Source: Diadema setosum (lineage: Eukaryota > Echinodermata > Echinoidea > Diadematoida > Diadematidae). From it: 64,000 nucleotides of DNA. This document shows, piece after piece, positions 45,489 through 56,539 of this stretch. Position numbers and translations under genes: made by a program. Below the pieces are notes generated by a model. It saw only the letters and a list, made by a program, of their open reading frames with translations. It made no database searches and was not told where the DNA came from. Each line of letters starts with the position of its first letter. Within the stretch, counting starts at the first letter, position 1. The stretch lies in the NCBI RefSeq assembly GCF_964275005.1, contig NC_092704.1, positions 9,486,371 through 9,550,370 on the forward strand, read 5' to 3'.

Positions 45489-45849
45489 TTAAATCGAGAT
45501 ACCTTGGCGAAAAACCTCCAAAAACAAATTAATCGGCTTTCGTTTAACCGTGAGAAAAAAGAGTTGTTGCGGGGTTCGAGAAAAAGACTACGACTATCAA
45601 TCGTAGGGTCCCTGGATCTATAGTCTCGCGGCAGCAGTGGTTTGTGTTTTTCTCAGGTGACGAACGTTAACTTAGTCTTTCGATGGGGTCAAAGTCATCG
45701 GTTCTATGTTTGTCGACGTACTATCAAGCATGGTAAAAAGAAGTCCTGATTCAATTCAATATGTTTTTACAGTCGAGCCTATATAATTATATATATACAT
45801 AAAGTCATCGGTTCCATCGTCATCGGTTATTGGTTTAGTAAGTTTTATG

Positions 45850-46345
45850 GACAAGCAATGATACAGTTACAGTGTCACAACAAGGGGAAAAAAAGGGTCC
45901 CCAAAAAGGCGGAATGTTTTTTTTTTTTTTTTTTTTCAAGTCGGTGAATGAATGTCAGCGGTTTGAGTCTCGGTTAGCGATCGGTCAGCAAATAATATGA
46001 AAGTCACCGATCGTCATCGGTTTATGAGATAGCTGTGATACAGTTATAATGTTACAACACGTCAAACTTTAGGGAGAATAAAAGGGTCCCAAAAAGGTGT
46101 GTGTGTGTGTTTTTGGTGTTTTTTTTTTTCAAGTGAAAAAGAATGTCAGCGGTTGGAGTCCGGTTAGCGGTCGGGTTTATGAAATAGCTGTGTGTTACAA
46201 CACGTCAAACTTTAGGGAGAATAAAAGGGTCCCAAAAAGGTGTGTGTGTGTGGTTTTTTTTGTTTTTGTTTTTTTTTTTCAAGTGGAAAAGAATGTCAGC
46301 GGTTGGAGTCCGGTTGGCGATCGATCGGTCTGCAAATAATATGAA
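45850..46345 (+). repeat. About 145 bp tandem repeat, three copies
   Basis: Shared blocks are CGTCAAACTTTAGGGAGAAT, AAAAGGGTCCC(C)AAAAAGG, a T run, TCAAGT, GAATGTCAGCGGTT(G/T)GAGTC and CGGTTAGCG. The last two copies (about 46045-46190 and 46195-46340) are almost identical, with GTGTGTGTG inserts; the first (45870-46020) is more diverged. CACCGATCGTCATCGGTT words link them. The reading at 46097-46339 is an artefact. Confidence 0.8.
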
Positions 46346-46369
46346 AGTCAGAAGATGTGATTGATTATA

Positions 46370-47358
46370 CACTCAGCAAAAAAAAAAAAAAAAGAAAAAA
46401 AAAGAGAAAGTTAACACTTTTTCGAGTTTATATTTCTCATTGGAGATTAAAATAAAAATCAGTGTATCATATACCATATTGAAGGTAATTTAATAGGGTG
46501 TCAACCTAGTAGGTTAATACAAAAGGAAACTTTACGCATGAATGAACACATTCGTTTTTGTCCTCCAAAGCACACACAAAAAAAGAAAAATTGCAGAAAT
46601 TGGCATTTTGTTAGTCATTTGCAAATGCCCTTAGGTTATATACTTAAAGATAGCAATGATAATAAAAGATCAATTTAACACTATGAGAGACATGAATGAA
46701 ATAGCAAATTCAAGTCGTAGTTCTCTTTTATCTCTATATCCTCAAACAAAGACAAACTGGGAAACTTTAGGGGGAATCAGAATTGTCGGGCAACTAAAAC
46801 TTCATATGACATAAAAAGTAAGCCGCAAATGCGGAAAAAATGGTGAGAATTTCTTAATTTCATGTCTGAATCTAGGAATTTAAAAACTCATGGGACAAAT
46901 TAAAGAACCAAATATTATTTTCAGTTTTCCCAATTTGAAATAACATGTCAAATTTCTACCGTTTTTGTTGGTATTGCTTTTTTTCTAAACAACGTCAATT
47001 GACTTTCGATTTGACATAAGTTTCTTCATTTTTCTCCTGTGCTTTTAACCTTGCTTTATCTGTTGAAGGCTACAGAGGAATCATAGAGATCGTAGTACTA
47101 TTTTTGCAAATTTACTCGTGTTTCTTACAGTGTTAAATGTGTCTTTTGCTTTCATTGTTATGTGGAAGAGCACTTAGGTACCAACCCATGAATCACAACT
47201 TGTTCATTTTTGCAATTTTTACTTTTATGCCTTGTAAAACGAAAACGAATCTGTTCACTCATGCGTATTTTTTTCTTTTTTAGCCAAATATTCTGTAAAA
47301 AAATATGAACTTAGATTTTTTTTTCTGATTTTCGGCCACCTTGGTTCTGGATTAATGT
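46370..47358. other. Gene B intron 1, 5' part; possible Tc1-like end at 46370
   Basis: TATACACTCAGCAAAAAAAA then AGTTAACACTTTTT resembles the left end of a Tc1/mariner-like repeat (from memory), but no matching right end was found. The rest is AT-rich without readings or repeats. Confidence 0.3.
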
Positions 47359-47691
47359 TCAGAGACTTACCATTTTGCCGATGGTTGTACTACTCAGGAG
47401 TTCCTTGATGCTATCCGGGTGGTTTAACATAACCATCGGCTTCCAGCCAACCCACACCACCAGCAGTCTGCGATACTTCCTCACGGCCTCTTGCTCCCAA
47501 ACAAATCCCGGCTCGTTGAACCCCGGGTCGCGGATGTTGCCATAGAGCCAGTGTGGCTTTGGCCCGGGAAGATGTCGTCGGATATACGCTAGACGGCGAA
47601 GAGTAGCGACCAGTGACAAGAGAAACTGGACAATCTTCAAACCAAAGAAGGATAAAGCAACAGTTCCCAAAATGGTCGTAATGAGCGACAT

Positions 47692-48589
47692 TTTGGCGTC
47701 CACGGCCTTTACAAAATGAACATGGAGCAACAGAATTCACGAGCGCTTGTTTTGCTGTGCGTGAATGTATATTGTGTATTATCATCGCATGTATTACAAT
47801 AATGTGTATATGTGCATGTCTATATATCTGCGAGTGTGTTTTGTCCGTTTCTAGACCGCACCTTTTCATAGAGGTCACTTGTATGTCATCGAGCACTTGG
47901 TAAAGTTCAAAGTGCCCTTTCTTGTTTGTGCAAGTCTGAACATAATCATATCTGTTATTTCCCTCTTGGAGAAAAATGCTCTGCACTTTGAAAAAAAAAA
48001 AGGAAAAGCAATAGCAAACCAACAACACACATATATTCTGTCCATTATGTTTTCCCGTTTTTGTCTGATAAGTGAACGTCAATTGAATGAATGAGATTAA
48101 ACATAACCAAATGGCAAACATAGCAGGCTGTCCAATCAGAACATTTTGGTATGTTTATGTTGGTAGTCATGCCACGGGAAAGCAAATTTATATTACGCAC
48201 AGTCCAATACAGAAATAAAGAAAGAAACTATTCCTACGGAACTACCAATAAGGATGACAGTTTCTTCATTAGCTTTATATGACAGTTGACATAAAATGTT
48301 AAGTTTTATTTCAAACAGATTGTTATTTCCCTCAAATGATGTTTAGAAAAAAAAACATGATACATAGCAACAGCAACTGCTGCAACTGCTATAGGCCTTT
48401 TATACAGTAACGTTTTCCGTTCGATTCAAAAATTTGAAGTGTTCCCATAATTCAAACAACTTCCATTAGGCCCCGATTATAGAGACAGAAAAGGAGTATT
48501 CAATATCATTACATCTGAGCTACTAGAAGCGTCATATAGTAACAGAGGCAGAAAATTCACATGTAAAAGCTGTGAGAAAATTAAAGGGA
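47692..48589 (-). promoter_or_regulatory. 5' flank of P450 gene B, homologous to that of gene A
   Basis: Aligns with 34739-35280 (see that entry). The homology extends to about 48500 with gaps (TTTGAAGTG(C/T)TCCC, CTAATT/ATGACAG words). Confidence 0.5.
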
Positions 48590-48940
48590 AGGTAAACCCA
48601 AAGAGCAATGTGGATTGAGTGAAAGCAGCAACATTAGTAGAACACATCAGTGAAAGTTTGAAGAAAATTGGACAATCGATGCAAAAGTTATGAATTTTTA
48701 AAGTTTTGGTGTTGGAACCGCTGGATGAGGAGACTACTAGAGGTTATGACGTATGAGTGGACTACAATATCAAGAAAATATAAAGAAAATACTACAAAAA
48801 TCAATTTTTCATGAAAATTACAAATTCCATCAACTTGATATTGACATATGTTAAGGATAGCAATTATTCCCCCTGCTTTCTGAAAGCGGTTGGTCCACTG
48901 CTTTTTCATAATTCTAGAAAAGTGAATTTTTGTTGAAACG
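48590..48940 (+). mobile_element. Palindromic MITE, half copy
   Basis: Starts AAGGGAAGGTAAACCCAAAG and follows the family through GATTGAGTGAAAGCAGCAAC, ACATCAGTGAAAGTTTGA, GAAAATTGGACAATCGATGC and GGATGAGGAGACTACTAGAG, then stops where the TIR element at 48955 begins. Confidence 0.8.
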
Positions 48941-48954
48941 CATGAATTTCCATA

Positions 48955-49207
48955 TGAAGAGTTTGTTTGCAAAAACCGATAAGTCCATTTTTGAAGATTT
49001 TGAAGTACGGTCTCTGTCATAAAGTACAAAATAATACCTTTTAAATGATATATTGGTCACTACATATAAAGGTATATTTTTGAAGTTATGTTCAAAAGAA
49101 GCAAAAAAATTTCTTATTATTCTCCTTATTTTTCTTGACCTTTCATTGCAAATATCTCCATTTGACAAATATGGACTTATCGGTTTTTGCAAACAAACTC
49201 TTCATAT
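48955..49207. mobile_element. About 255 bp MITE with 33 bp terminal inverted repeats, copy 1
   Basis: Both ends are TATGAAGAGTTTGTTTGCAA plus AAACCGATAAGTCCAT, inverted. The interior holds GAAGTACGGTCTCTGTCAT, ACCTTTTAAATGATATATTG and TTGAAGTTATG. Copy 2 (49639-49893) has the same interior in reverse. Both sit in or beside (TA)n tracts, which fits a TA-rich target. No coding capacity. Confidence 0.88.
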
Positions 49208-49209
49208 AT

Positions 49210-49460
49210 ATATATCAACGTAGGCGATCCTCCATAGACGCAGTACTCGCACTGGTAAATGCACTGTATCAACATACAGACACTTTGGGGTGTTATGCAA
49301 TGGCAGCTCACGTGAACTTTTCCGCTTTTAATACGATGTATAATAAATTGATTTTTTTTTTTTTTAATAATTGAATGTGAACCATCTTTGATTGGCACAC
49401 TGGTACTCTTCAGGGTCAGGTACTGTCACCAAATCTATTCATATTGTATACAAATTTCTG
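49210..49460 (+). mobile_element. LINE reverse-transcriptase fragment between two MITEs
   Basis: Reads QRRRSSIDAVLALVNALYQH, TDTLGCYAMAAHVNFSAFNT, M, then, after an oligo-T and a gap of about 45 expected residues, HTGTLQGQVLSPNLFILYTN. These are RT motifs: FR..RSTxDAVLxLV, (V)DFSSAFNTM and TGxPQGCVLSPLLFxLYTND. The catalytic YxDD block is missing. A degenerate internal piece of a CR1/L2- or Rex-like LINE. Confidence 0.82.
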
Positions 49461-49558
49461 TCTTATCAAGGCATCTGAAGGACGGCAAAAATTTGAGTCG
49501 AATAAACTCGTGCTTTATTAGCCAAAAATGAGTCACCAATTTGTTTCTTCATTTCTTT

Positions 49559-49607
49559 AAATCTATATATGTATATAATATATATATATATAATATATAT
49601 ATATATA

Positions 49608-49641
<34 letters not shown>
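49559..49641. repeat. (TA)n microsatellite
   Basis: TATA runs directly abutting MITE copy 2; the Tyr-Ile readings across it are artefacts. Confidence 0.95.
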
Positions 49642-49646
<5 letters not shown>

Positions 49647-49893
49647 GAGTTTGTTTGCAAAAACCGATGAGTCCATATTTGTCAAAGGGAGATATTTGCG
49701 ATTAAAGTACAAGAAAAATAAAGAGAATAATAAGAAAATTTTTGCTTCTTTTGACCATAACTTCAAAAATATACCTTTATATATAGTGACTAATATATCA
49801 TTTAAAAGGTATTATTTTGTACTTCATGACAGAGACCGTACTTCAAAATCTTCAAAAATGGACTTATCGGTTTTTGCAAACAAATTCTTCATA
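49639..49893. mobile_element. About 255 bp MITE with 33 bp terminal inverted repeats, copy 2 (inverted)
   Basis: Reverse orientation relative to 48955-49207, with the same terminal repeats (AAACCGATGAGTCC at the left). (TA)n follows from 49894 to 49981. Confidence 0.88.
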
Positions 49894-49935
49894 TATACAT
49901 ATATATATATATGTATATATATATAATATATATAT

Positions 49936-49984
<49 letters not shown>

Positions 49985-49985
<1 letters not shown>

Positions 49986-50146
49986 GTGGCGTACCGTGGG
50001 TCAAGACATTGGGGGGGGGGCACCTCATGGCAGCAACATCAGAATTGCATAACGTAACAATAAATGCGAGCGAGCGGAGCGAGCGAGCTTGAAAATTTTG
50101 ACATTTTTACAGTCCCCAAACTGCCGTTTGTAGCTATATATGATAA

Positions 50147-50222
<76 letters not shown>

Positions 50223-51640
50223 CTTTGGAAATATACATATATACATATATATATATATATATTTGCTTTGGAAATTAAGGGGGTTGCACCGGGCGCAACT
50301 GCTGGCAGTTGCTGGCAGTAACATCACGAGAATGGCATAACGATTAAATGCGAGCGAGCGAAGCGAGCGAGCTTGAAAATTTTGACATTTTACAGTCCCC
50401 AAACTGCCGTTTGTATAGCTATATTTTTTCGCTTTGGAAATTCAGGGGGGGGGGGGGCACCGGGTGCATCTGCTGGCAATTACTGGCAGTAATATCAGGA
50501 GAATGGCATGTAACGGTTAAATGCGAGCGAGCGAAGCGAGAGAGCTTGAAAATGTTGCCATTTTATGTTCCCAAAACTGTTTTTAGGTTTTTAGGTATAT
50601 TTTTTCGCTTTGGAAATTAAGGGGAGGGGGCGCATTGGGCGCAACTGCTGGCAATTACTAACAGCAACATCAGGAGAATTGCATAGCGATTAAATGCGAG
50701 CGAGCGAAGCGAGCGAGCTTGAAAATTTTGACATTTTACAGTCCCAAAACTGCCGTTTGTAGCTATATTTTTTCGCTCTGGAAATTAAGGAGAGGGGGCG
50801 CACCGGGCTCAACTGCTGGCAATTACTGACAGCAACATCAGGAGAATTGCATAACGATTAAATGCGAGCGAGCTTGAAAATTTTGACATTTTATAGTCCC
50901 CAAACTGCCGTTTTTAGCTATATTTTTTCGCTTTGGAAATTAAGGGGAGGGGGCGCACCGGGCGCAACTGCTGGCAATTACTGACAGCAACATCAGGAGA
51001 ATTGCATAGCGATTAAATGCGAGCGTGCGAAGCGAGCGAGCTTGAAAATTTTGACATTTTACAGTCCAAAAACTGTTGTTTTTAGCTATATTTTTTCACA
51101 TTGGAAGTTAAGGAGAGTGCCTGGGCGCACCGCGCACAACTGCTGGCAATTACTGACAGCAACATCAGGAGAATTGCATAACAATTAAATGCGAGCGAGC
51201 GAAGCGAGCGAGCGTGAAAATTTTGACATTTTACAGTCCCAAAACTGCCGTTTGTAGCTATATTTTTTTCGCACCGGGCGCAACTGCTGCCAATTACTTA
51301 CAGCAACATCAGGAGAATTGCATAACGATTAAATGCGAGCGAGCGAAGCGAGCGAGCTTGAAAATTTTGACATTTTACAGTCCCCAAACTGCCGTTTGTA
51401 GCTATATTTTTTCGCTTTGGAAATCAAGGGGAGGGGACGCACCGGGCGCAACTGCTGGCAATTACTGACAACAGCATCAGGAGAATTGCATAACGATTAA
51501 AATAATGCGAGCAAGCGAAGCGAGCGAGCTTGAAAATTTTGACATTTTACAGTCCAAAAACTGTCGTTTGTAGCTACATATATATTTTTTCGCTTTGGAG
51601 GGAGGGGGCGCCCGGTGCGCGATTTTTTTTTTCCGTAACC
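49985..51640 (+). repeat. GC-rich satellite, nine about 172 bp units (GCGAGCGAGCGAAGCGAGCG)
   Basis: ATGCGAGCG starts recur at about 50065, 50348, 50521, 50692, 50861, 51017, 51188, 51333 and 51505; typical spacing is 168-173 bp, and the first spacing is stretched by an internal (TA)n. Each unit runs: GCGAGCGAGCGAAGCGAGCG, AGCTTGAAAATTTTGACATT, TTACAGTCCCCAAACTGCCG, TTTGTAGCTATATTTTTTCG, CTTTGGAAATTAAGGGG, GCACCGGGCGCAACTGCTGG, CAATTACTGACAGCAACATC, AGGAGAATTGCATAACGATT. Several reading frames stay open, but all are repeat-driven. Confidence 0.92.
50150..50275. repeat. (TA)n / CATATA run inside the satellite
   Basis: Splits unit 1 from unit 2; a TTTGCTTTGGAAAT(A/T) fragment occurs on both sides, so part of a unit was duplicated around the TA tract. 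Confidence 0.85.
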
Positions 51641-51802
51641 CTAACGCGTCGAAATTGCCTGTTGTGTCACTTGAGCAAAGACTATCAGTGTACTGGCTGG
51701 TTTTGTACGCATGCGCTTGGACTTCGTTATGCATACTGTACTGCTATACAGTATGTACAGTGGCATGGTCGTCTGCTAACACAGAATCAGATTCGAATGT
51801 GA
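51625..51802 (+). repeat. Interspersed repeat copy (partner 60085-60240, inverted)
   Basis: CCGTAACCCTAACGCGTCGA, AATTGCC, ACTTGAGCAAAGACTATCAG, TGGTCG/CCTCTGC and CAGAATCAGATT match the reverse complement of 60085-60240. Confidence 0.78.
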
Positions 51803-51835
51803 GTGGCACGCCCTTCAAACATAACGGGTTTGTGT

Positions 51836-51839
<4 letters not shown>

Positions 51840-51877
<38 letters not shown>

Positions 51878-51925
51878 GTGTGTGTGTGTGTGTAGTGTGT
51901 GTGCGTATGTGTGTGTGTGTGTGTT
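51840..51925 (+). repeat. (GT)n microsatellite
   Basis: GTGT runs interrupted by GCGT and AGTG; gives a Cys-Val reading that is an artefact. Confidence 0.95.
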
Positions 51926-52771
51926 TAAAAAAGAAGGTGATTCAGTAGCACAAGTGTGTGCGTAAGGCAGATATGGATTTTCTTGAAGTTACAAAGTAAT
52001 CAGAAAGCCTTTTCTGAGATATTCATGCAGAATATTCTATGTCAAGTAACACGCTATGCATGGTATGATTTGTATATATTAGGATTATAGGCCTATATTG
52101 TATACTGTGTGTGAGAAAAATATGATTTAGAAGCACAAGAGATAAGAATTCAGCTGCTTATTTTTGTTCAAATTAATTTCATTGTAAACATGGGCCTGAT
52201 ATCGATGAAATTCTAATAAAGAATATAATTTTTTTTAAAGTTTTTTGGTGTATTATTCTGTTGGCACTGCAAGTATACACTCAACAGTAACACGTTCCCA
52301 TTAATCGAAGTTCCAGGGGAAAATGAGAAGTGAGGACACAAGTCGTACATGGTAAATTGGAGCTTTATTCGAAGACGTTTCACATGAGCAAGCCGTTTAG
52401 CAAGTATATCATTTTACAAAACTCAGCACTCGGTATATCGTGTACAACATAAGCAGGGAGGTGACTCACCTTGCTGGTATATTAGCAGGGAGGTGAGACT
52501 AAAATACTCTCACCTCCCTGGTACACGGGAGGGTGCCTTTTTCAATCAAAGTTACAAATCACTGGTCACTTTCACTGACAGCGATCACTTGTGTTCAGAT
52601 TATTTATGGGCTGCCTTACGCGGCAGCCTCAAAAGTGGAGTGAGCGTCAGGTGATTTCCGTTGACAAGCCACGAATGATTTTTTTTTTTATTTTTTTTTT
52701 GTGGGGGGGGGGAGGAGTAGGATAATAGTGCTGCTTGATATAATGATGTGTACATAGGCCGTGAGGTAAAA
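51926..52771. other. No gene recognised; GGGAGGTGA hairpin words
   Basis: GCAGGGAGGTGA...TCACCT at 52453-52475 and AGCAGGGAGGTGAGACT...TCTCACCTCCCTGG at 52484-52522 are close inverted pairs. CGGCAGCCTCAAAAGTGGAG is near 52621. No readings of note. Confidence 0.4.
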
Positions 52772-53100
52772 GAAATTTCATTTCAATTCAATTCAATTCG
52801 ATTTTATTGTCCGTTTCTGGAAATTTGTTTTGTTAGCATGCATACAAGTTACATCGATACATACAATATACAGAGCACACGTTTAACATGGATACACATG
52901 ATAAACACGCAAGAGATATACACTAATACAGCAATACAATGTCAATGTCATTGTCAGAAATATATAACATTAAAGAAATATTAATCTGTATAAATCAACG
53001 TTGTGTTGGGTGTGGTGTGCATTAACATACACAAGTTTGTAAACATGTATCAGATTTATAATAACTATAAAACTTTTGAACAATAAAATCAATACATCTT
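52772..53100 (-). mobile_element. Possible retroposon 3' end, (TTGAA)n-tailed, minus strand
   Basis: The plus strand begins CAATTCAATTCAATTCGATT then TTATTGTCCG. On the minus strand that is ...CGGACAATAAAATCGAATTGAATTG, the usual form of a LINE/SINE 3' end with a pentamer tail. Upstream sequence has no recognised coding block. Confidence 0.45.
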
Positions 53101-53788
53101 TACGTCTAAATAAGTGATGGTATTAAAAATCTCGAAGGCTATTTATGTGCGTGTGTGTGCGTGTATATGTATACGTGTGTGAACGTACAAAAATGTAAGT
53201 CTATGTTTTTTGACAAAACCGTATAAATTACATCCATACGATTGTTCTTTTGCTTTTGTTTTACAACAGCTAAGATGCTGTATGATATAGTAATTTGCTA
53301 GTCAACTGTTAGGATGGCGTTAACAGCTGTCTGTGAAGGGTTAGTGTATAGGATCGCATTATGTTGTATAACGAAAAGCAATGACAGTATTCAGTGAAAC
53401 ATTGTGCCAACATCGATCCATGTGACGTTTACATGAATGGTAAGTCCAGCGTGGCACGACACAACTATGTGCATGTATAAGGTTGAGCCAACATTGGTTC
53501 GAAACCAAGATGTTGACTCCACTAAGAATTAATCACCTACACAGTGTTCAAAAATTCATTCTGCCCCCCTCCCCCGCAGAAAAGTGGTGTTTTGATGTGC
53601 TCGTCATTTAATCTATGAAGAGTATTTTGATAATTTGTAAAGAAATCATTGAGAAATTTATTTGAAATATATTTTCCATGATGTTTTGATGAAGTAATAG
53701 AACTGATGTCACAGAGGTTATTTGTAAAATATTTGGAGTGATTACTATAGAGGATGAATTTAAAATGGAATACAAACATGTATTTTAA

Positions 53789-54154
53789 AGGTCCTGTTTA
53801 CCGTTGAGAACAGTGATTTAAAAAATGTTCAAGATATCACTTTTGATGCATATTATGTGTAGGTCATTTCGTTGTATCACAAAACATCCCACCATATAAA
53901 ACGTTTTCAATAAAGCATGAAATATAAGGAGATATCACTATTTTTCTCACTAAACCATGACTGCAGACGGTTTAATCTGGAAACGTTTTTATTATAACTA
54001 TTGTACACATTTTGTATATCTAAAAATACATAACATCGATGATAATGGTTCAAATATTTACATTAGTTGTTTCTATCCCTAACGCACATTTAAGAACTAT
54101 TTAGAAGCACCAATGCTGGGTTTTTGTTTCATATGCGAAAGGAAATGATGCCTT
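53789..54154 (+). mobile_element. TTAA-type MITE (partner 22837-23210)
   Basis: Same block order as the copy at 22837. The left TTAA is at 53785-53788; the right edge has drifted (GCCTTTACG instead of GCCTTTAA). Confidence 0.82.
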
Positions 54155-54619
54155 TACGTTAGAATATGAAATTTTGCATACATGTACTTTTTTTCTATTC
54201 TTTTGTATAGGAAGTCGCTGGAAACGTCATAATTTGCCTGATTTTCTTGATCGATTATAATTTGTTGAAAATTAGAATGATGCCTTTCTTAAGAAAGTTT
54301 TCCTCAATCTTTAACCAATAATATTTTCTTACTTGCCAAGGTTTTTTTTTTTTTTTTTAAGAAGTTATCTTTAGTTTGGACTTCCCCTTACTTTAGGTTT
54401 CAAACACAGACATGTAAATTCATCTATTTCAACGTTTGACGTTGTATCTTAGATCAGCAAAAGTTGTCGATTTCTACAGCCTGGATGCATTAGGATGCGT
54501 GCAGAAAATGCACAGAAATTGGTTAGGAAAAACATATAGCACTAATAGTCATATGAGCGGTTGAATTGGCAGAAAGGGATGGAACAAACTTTATGAACAT
54601 CCCAGCTAGCAGACGGAGG

Positions 54620-56530
54620 TGAAAAAGACGTCTCAATTTGGTTGCAACTACATGGTCAAAGTTGTCGCAAGTCTTAAAATGACCAGAAAATGACGTAATT
54701 TCAACGTCTCTTTGAAACGAATTTATCACGTCATGTTACGGACCTCCTGATATGTTACGTCAGTTTTCCGACATATTTATTACCTAATATTGGTGACATA
54801 TTGATGACGTAAAATTTACGTCAATTTTGCGACGTAATTTTTACGTCATAAACACGTATTAATGACGCAATCTACGTTCGTTTGCAACGTATTCATAGCG
54901 TTATCTAAATGACGTCTTAATACCGTAATATATACTTTGATTTAGAACGCATTTATGACGTCATATGAGCGACGTATTAACGTGAAATTTTCTTCAGTTT
55001 TGAGACGTATTTATGACGTCATATTAGCGACGAACTGAAGACGTAAAATTCAAGCTAATTTTGTGACGTATTATTCACGTCGTATTTATGACGCATAAGT
55101 GAAGTAAAATTTACGTTGCTTTGCAACGTATTTATCACATCATATTAATGACGTATTATAACGTGAAATTTAGGCTACACTGTTTTGGGACGTATATATG
55201 ACGTTATTTTAGCGACATGTGAACGTTATGTTACCGTCAGTTTGCGACGTCTTCGTGACGTCATATAATTAGTCCTACGAATTATAGAGTTTTATAGTTA
55301 TATCAGTTTGCTTTGCAACGTGTTTATCACGTCATATTAATGACATATCATAACTTTAAATTTACGTTGTTTTGCGACGTATCTATAACTTTGCATTAGC
55401 AACATATTAACGTTATGTTCACGTCAATTTTGCGACGTCTTCATGACGTCATATAATTAGGCCTACGAATTATAGTTTTGTAGTTATATCAGTTTGTTTT
55501 GCAACGTATTTATCACGTCATAATAATGACGTATTATAACGTTAAATTTATGTTGTTTTGCGACGTATTGATGACGTTATATTAACGACATGTGAGCGTT
55601 ATGTTCACGTCAGTTTTGCGACGTCTTCATGACGTCATATAATTAGGCCTACGAATTATAGTTTTGTAGTTATATCAGTTTGTTTTGCAACGTATTTATC
55701 ACGTCATATTAATGACGTATTATGACGTTAAATTTACGTTGTTTTGCGACGAATTTATGACGTTATTATATATAAGCAACATATTAACGTTATGTTTACG
55801 TAAGTTTTTCGACATCTTTATAACGTCATATAGTTAGGCCTACTAATTATAGAGTTTTATAGAGTTATATCAGTTTGCTATGCGACATACTGTCGTCAGA
55901 ATGACGACATTTTCACGTCATTACTGTCGTCAGAAAGACGTCGAAGCTGTCAACAATAAGACGATTTTTTGTTCAAATGGAAGATATAAAAATGACGTCA
56001 TTATTTAGACTTCAGAAAGGCGCAATAATTGTCGTTTGTTTAACGTAAATAAGCAAAGAAAGCAGACATCATTTAGACGTCTTAAACTGATGCCAGAAAG
56101 TCGTATTTCTGCTCTAATGGATGACGTCTAAAAGACGACATATTTGTGACGTCTTTCTGACGTCTGGGTTGTTATACAAATACGTCATAAAGACGTGTAA
56201 ATTACTAATTTAAAGACGAGACTGACGTCAAAAACATAAACAAAGATACTGGATGTCATATAAACGTTTCAAACTGACGTCAATATGTCGTATTTTTGCT
56301 CAAATGGAAGTTGTCCAAAAGACGTCATTGGTGGTCATATAAGAGTCGTCTTAATGACGTGTAAATCACAATTCTAAAAACAAGATGTACGTCAGAACGT
56401 CATGAGCACGTCGTTTACACGTCAATTCATGACTTTTTAACGTATATTGGAAAAGAAAACAAGGAATACATCTGAAAGACGCCTTTTCTTCAAGAACAAG
56501 GGAAATGGACGTGATTTTGACGTCATTTTG
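54620..56530. repeat. ACGT-dense tract (GACGT/ACGTC words) with a 188 bp tandem core
   Basis: I count about 78 ACGT tetramers in 1.9 kb, against about 7 expected by chance. Most are TGACGTCA-, TTTACGTC- or GCGACGTATT-type words, in both orientations because ACGT is its own complement. Inside, TCATATAATTAG(G/T)CCTAC recurs at 55261, 55449, 55635 and (variant) 55827, a period of 186-192 bp, with TTTGCAACGTATTTATCACG and AACGTTATGTTCACGTC in each unit. The right part (55900-56530) changes to AGACGTC/GACGTCTT words and AAATGGA(A/T)G. No coding reading. Confidence 0.9.
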
Positions 56531-56539
56531 AAGTCGTGG

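Larger units (their letters stand above)
39621..47691 (-). pseudogene. Cytochrome P450 gene B, recent duplicate of gene A, disrupted
   Basis: Exon equivalents (minus strand): 47691-47371, 44753-44613, 44318-44125, 43229-43085, 42213-42121, 41363-41212 and 40055-39621. Lengths match gene A exactly (321, 141, 194, 145, 93, 152) except exon 7, which is 435 instead of 439 bp. Two disabling changes are seen. Exon 4 has TGA (43168-43166) where gene A has the TGG of Trp240. Exon 7 has lost four bases near 39995, shifting frame two codons after the ExxR Arg, so the haem loop (still perfectly kept as FSAGQRNCIG) is read out of frame. Splice sites remain GT-AG. The near-identity of exon 7 to gene A against more diverged introns suggests recent duplication or gene conversion. 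A transcript could still be made. Sequencing error is the alternative. Confidence 0.88.

Noticed and set aside
47411-48121. Long minus-strand reading of 236 residues ending in P450 exon 1
   Set aside because: It overlaps exon 1 in the wrong frame; the true frame has the anchor and LPGPKP.
49466-50402. Tyr-Ile repeat proteins
   Set aside because: (TA)n artefacts in several frames and both strands.
51595-51948. Reading with a Cys-Val repeat
   Set aside because: It runs from satellite into a (GT)n tract.
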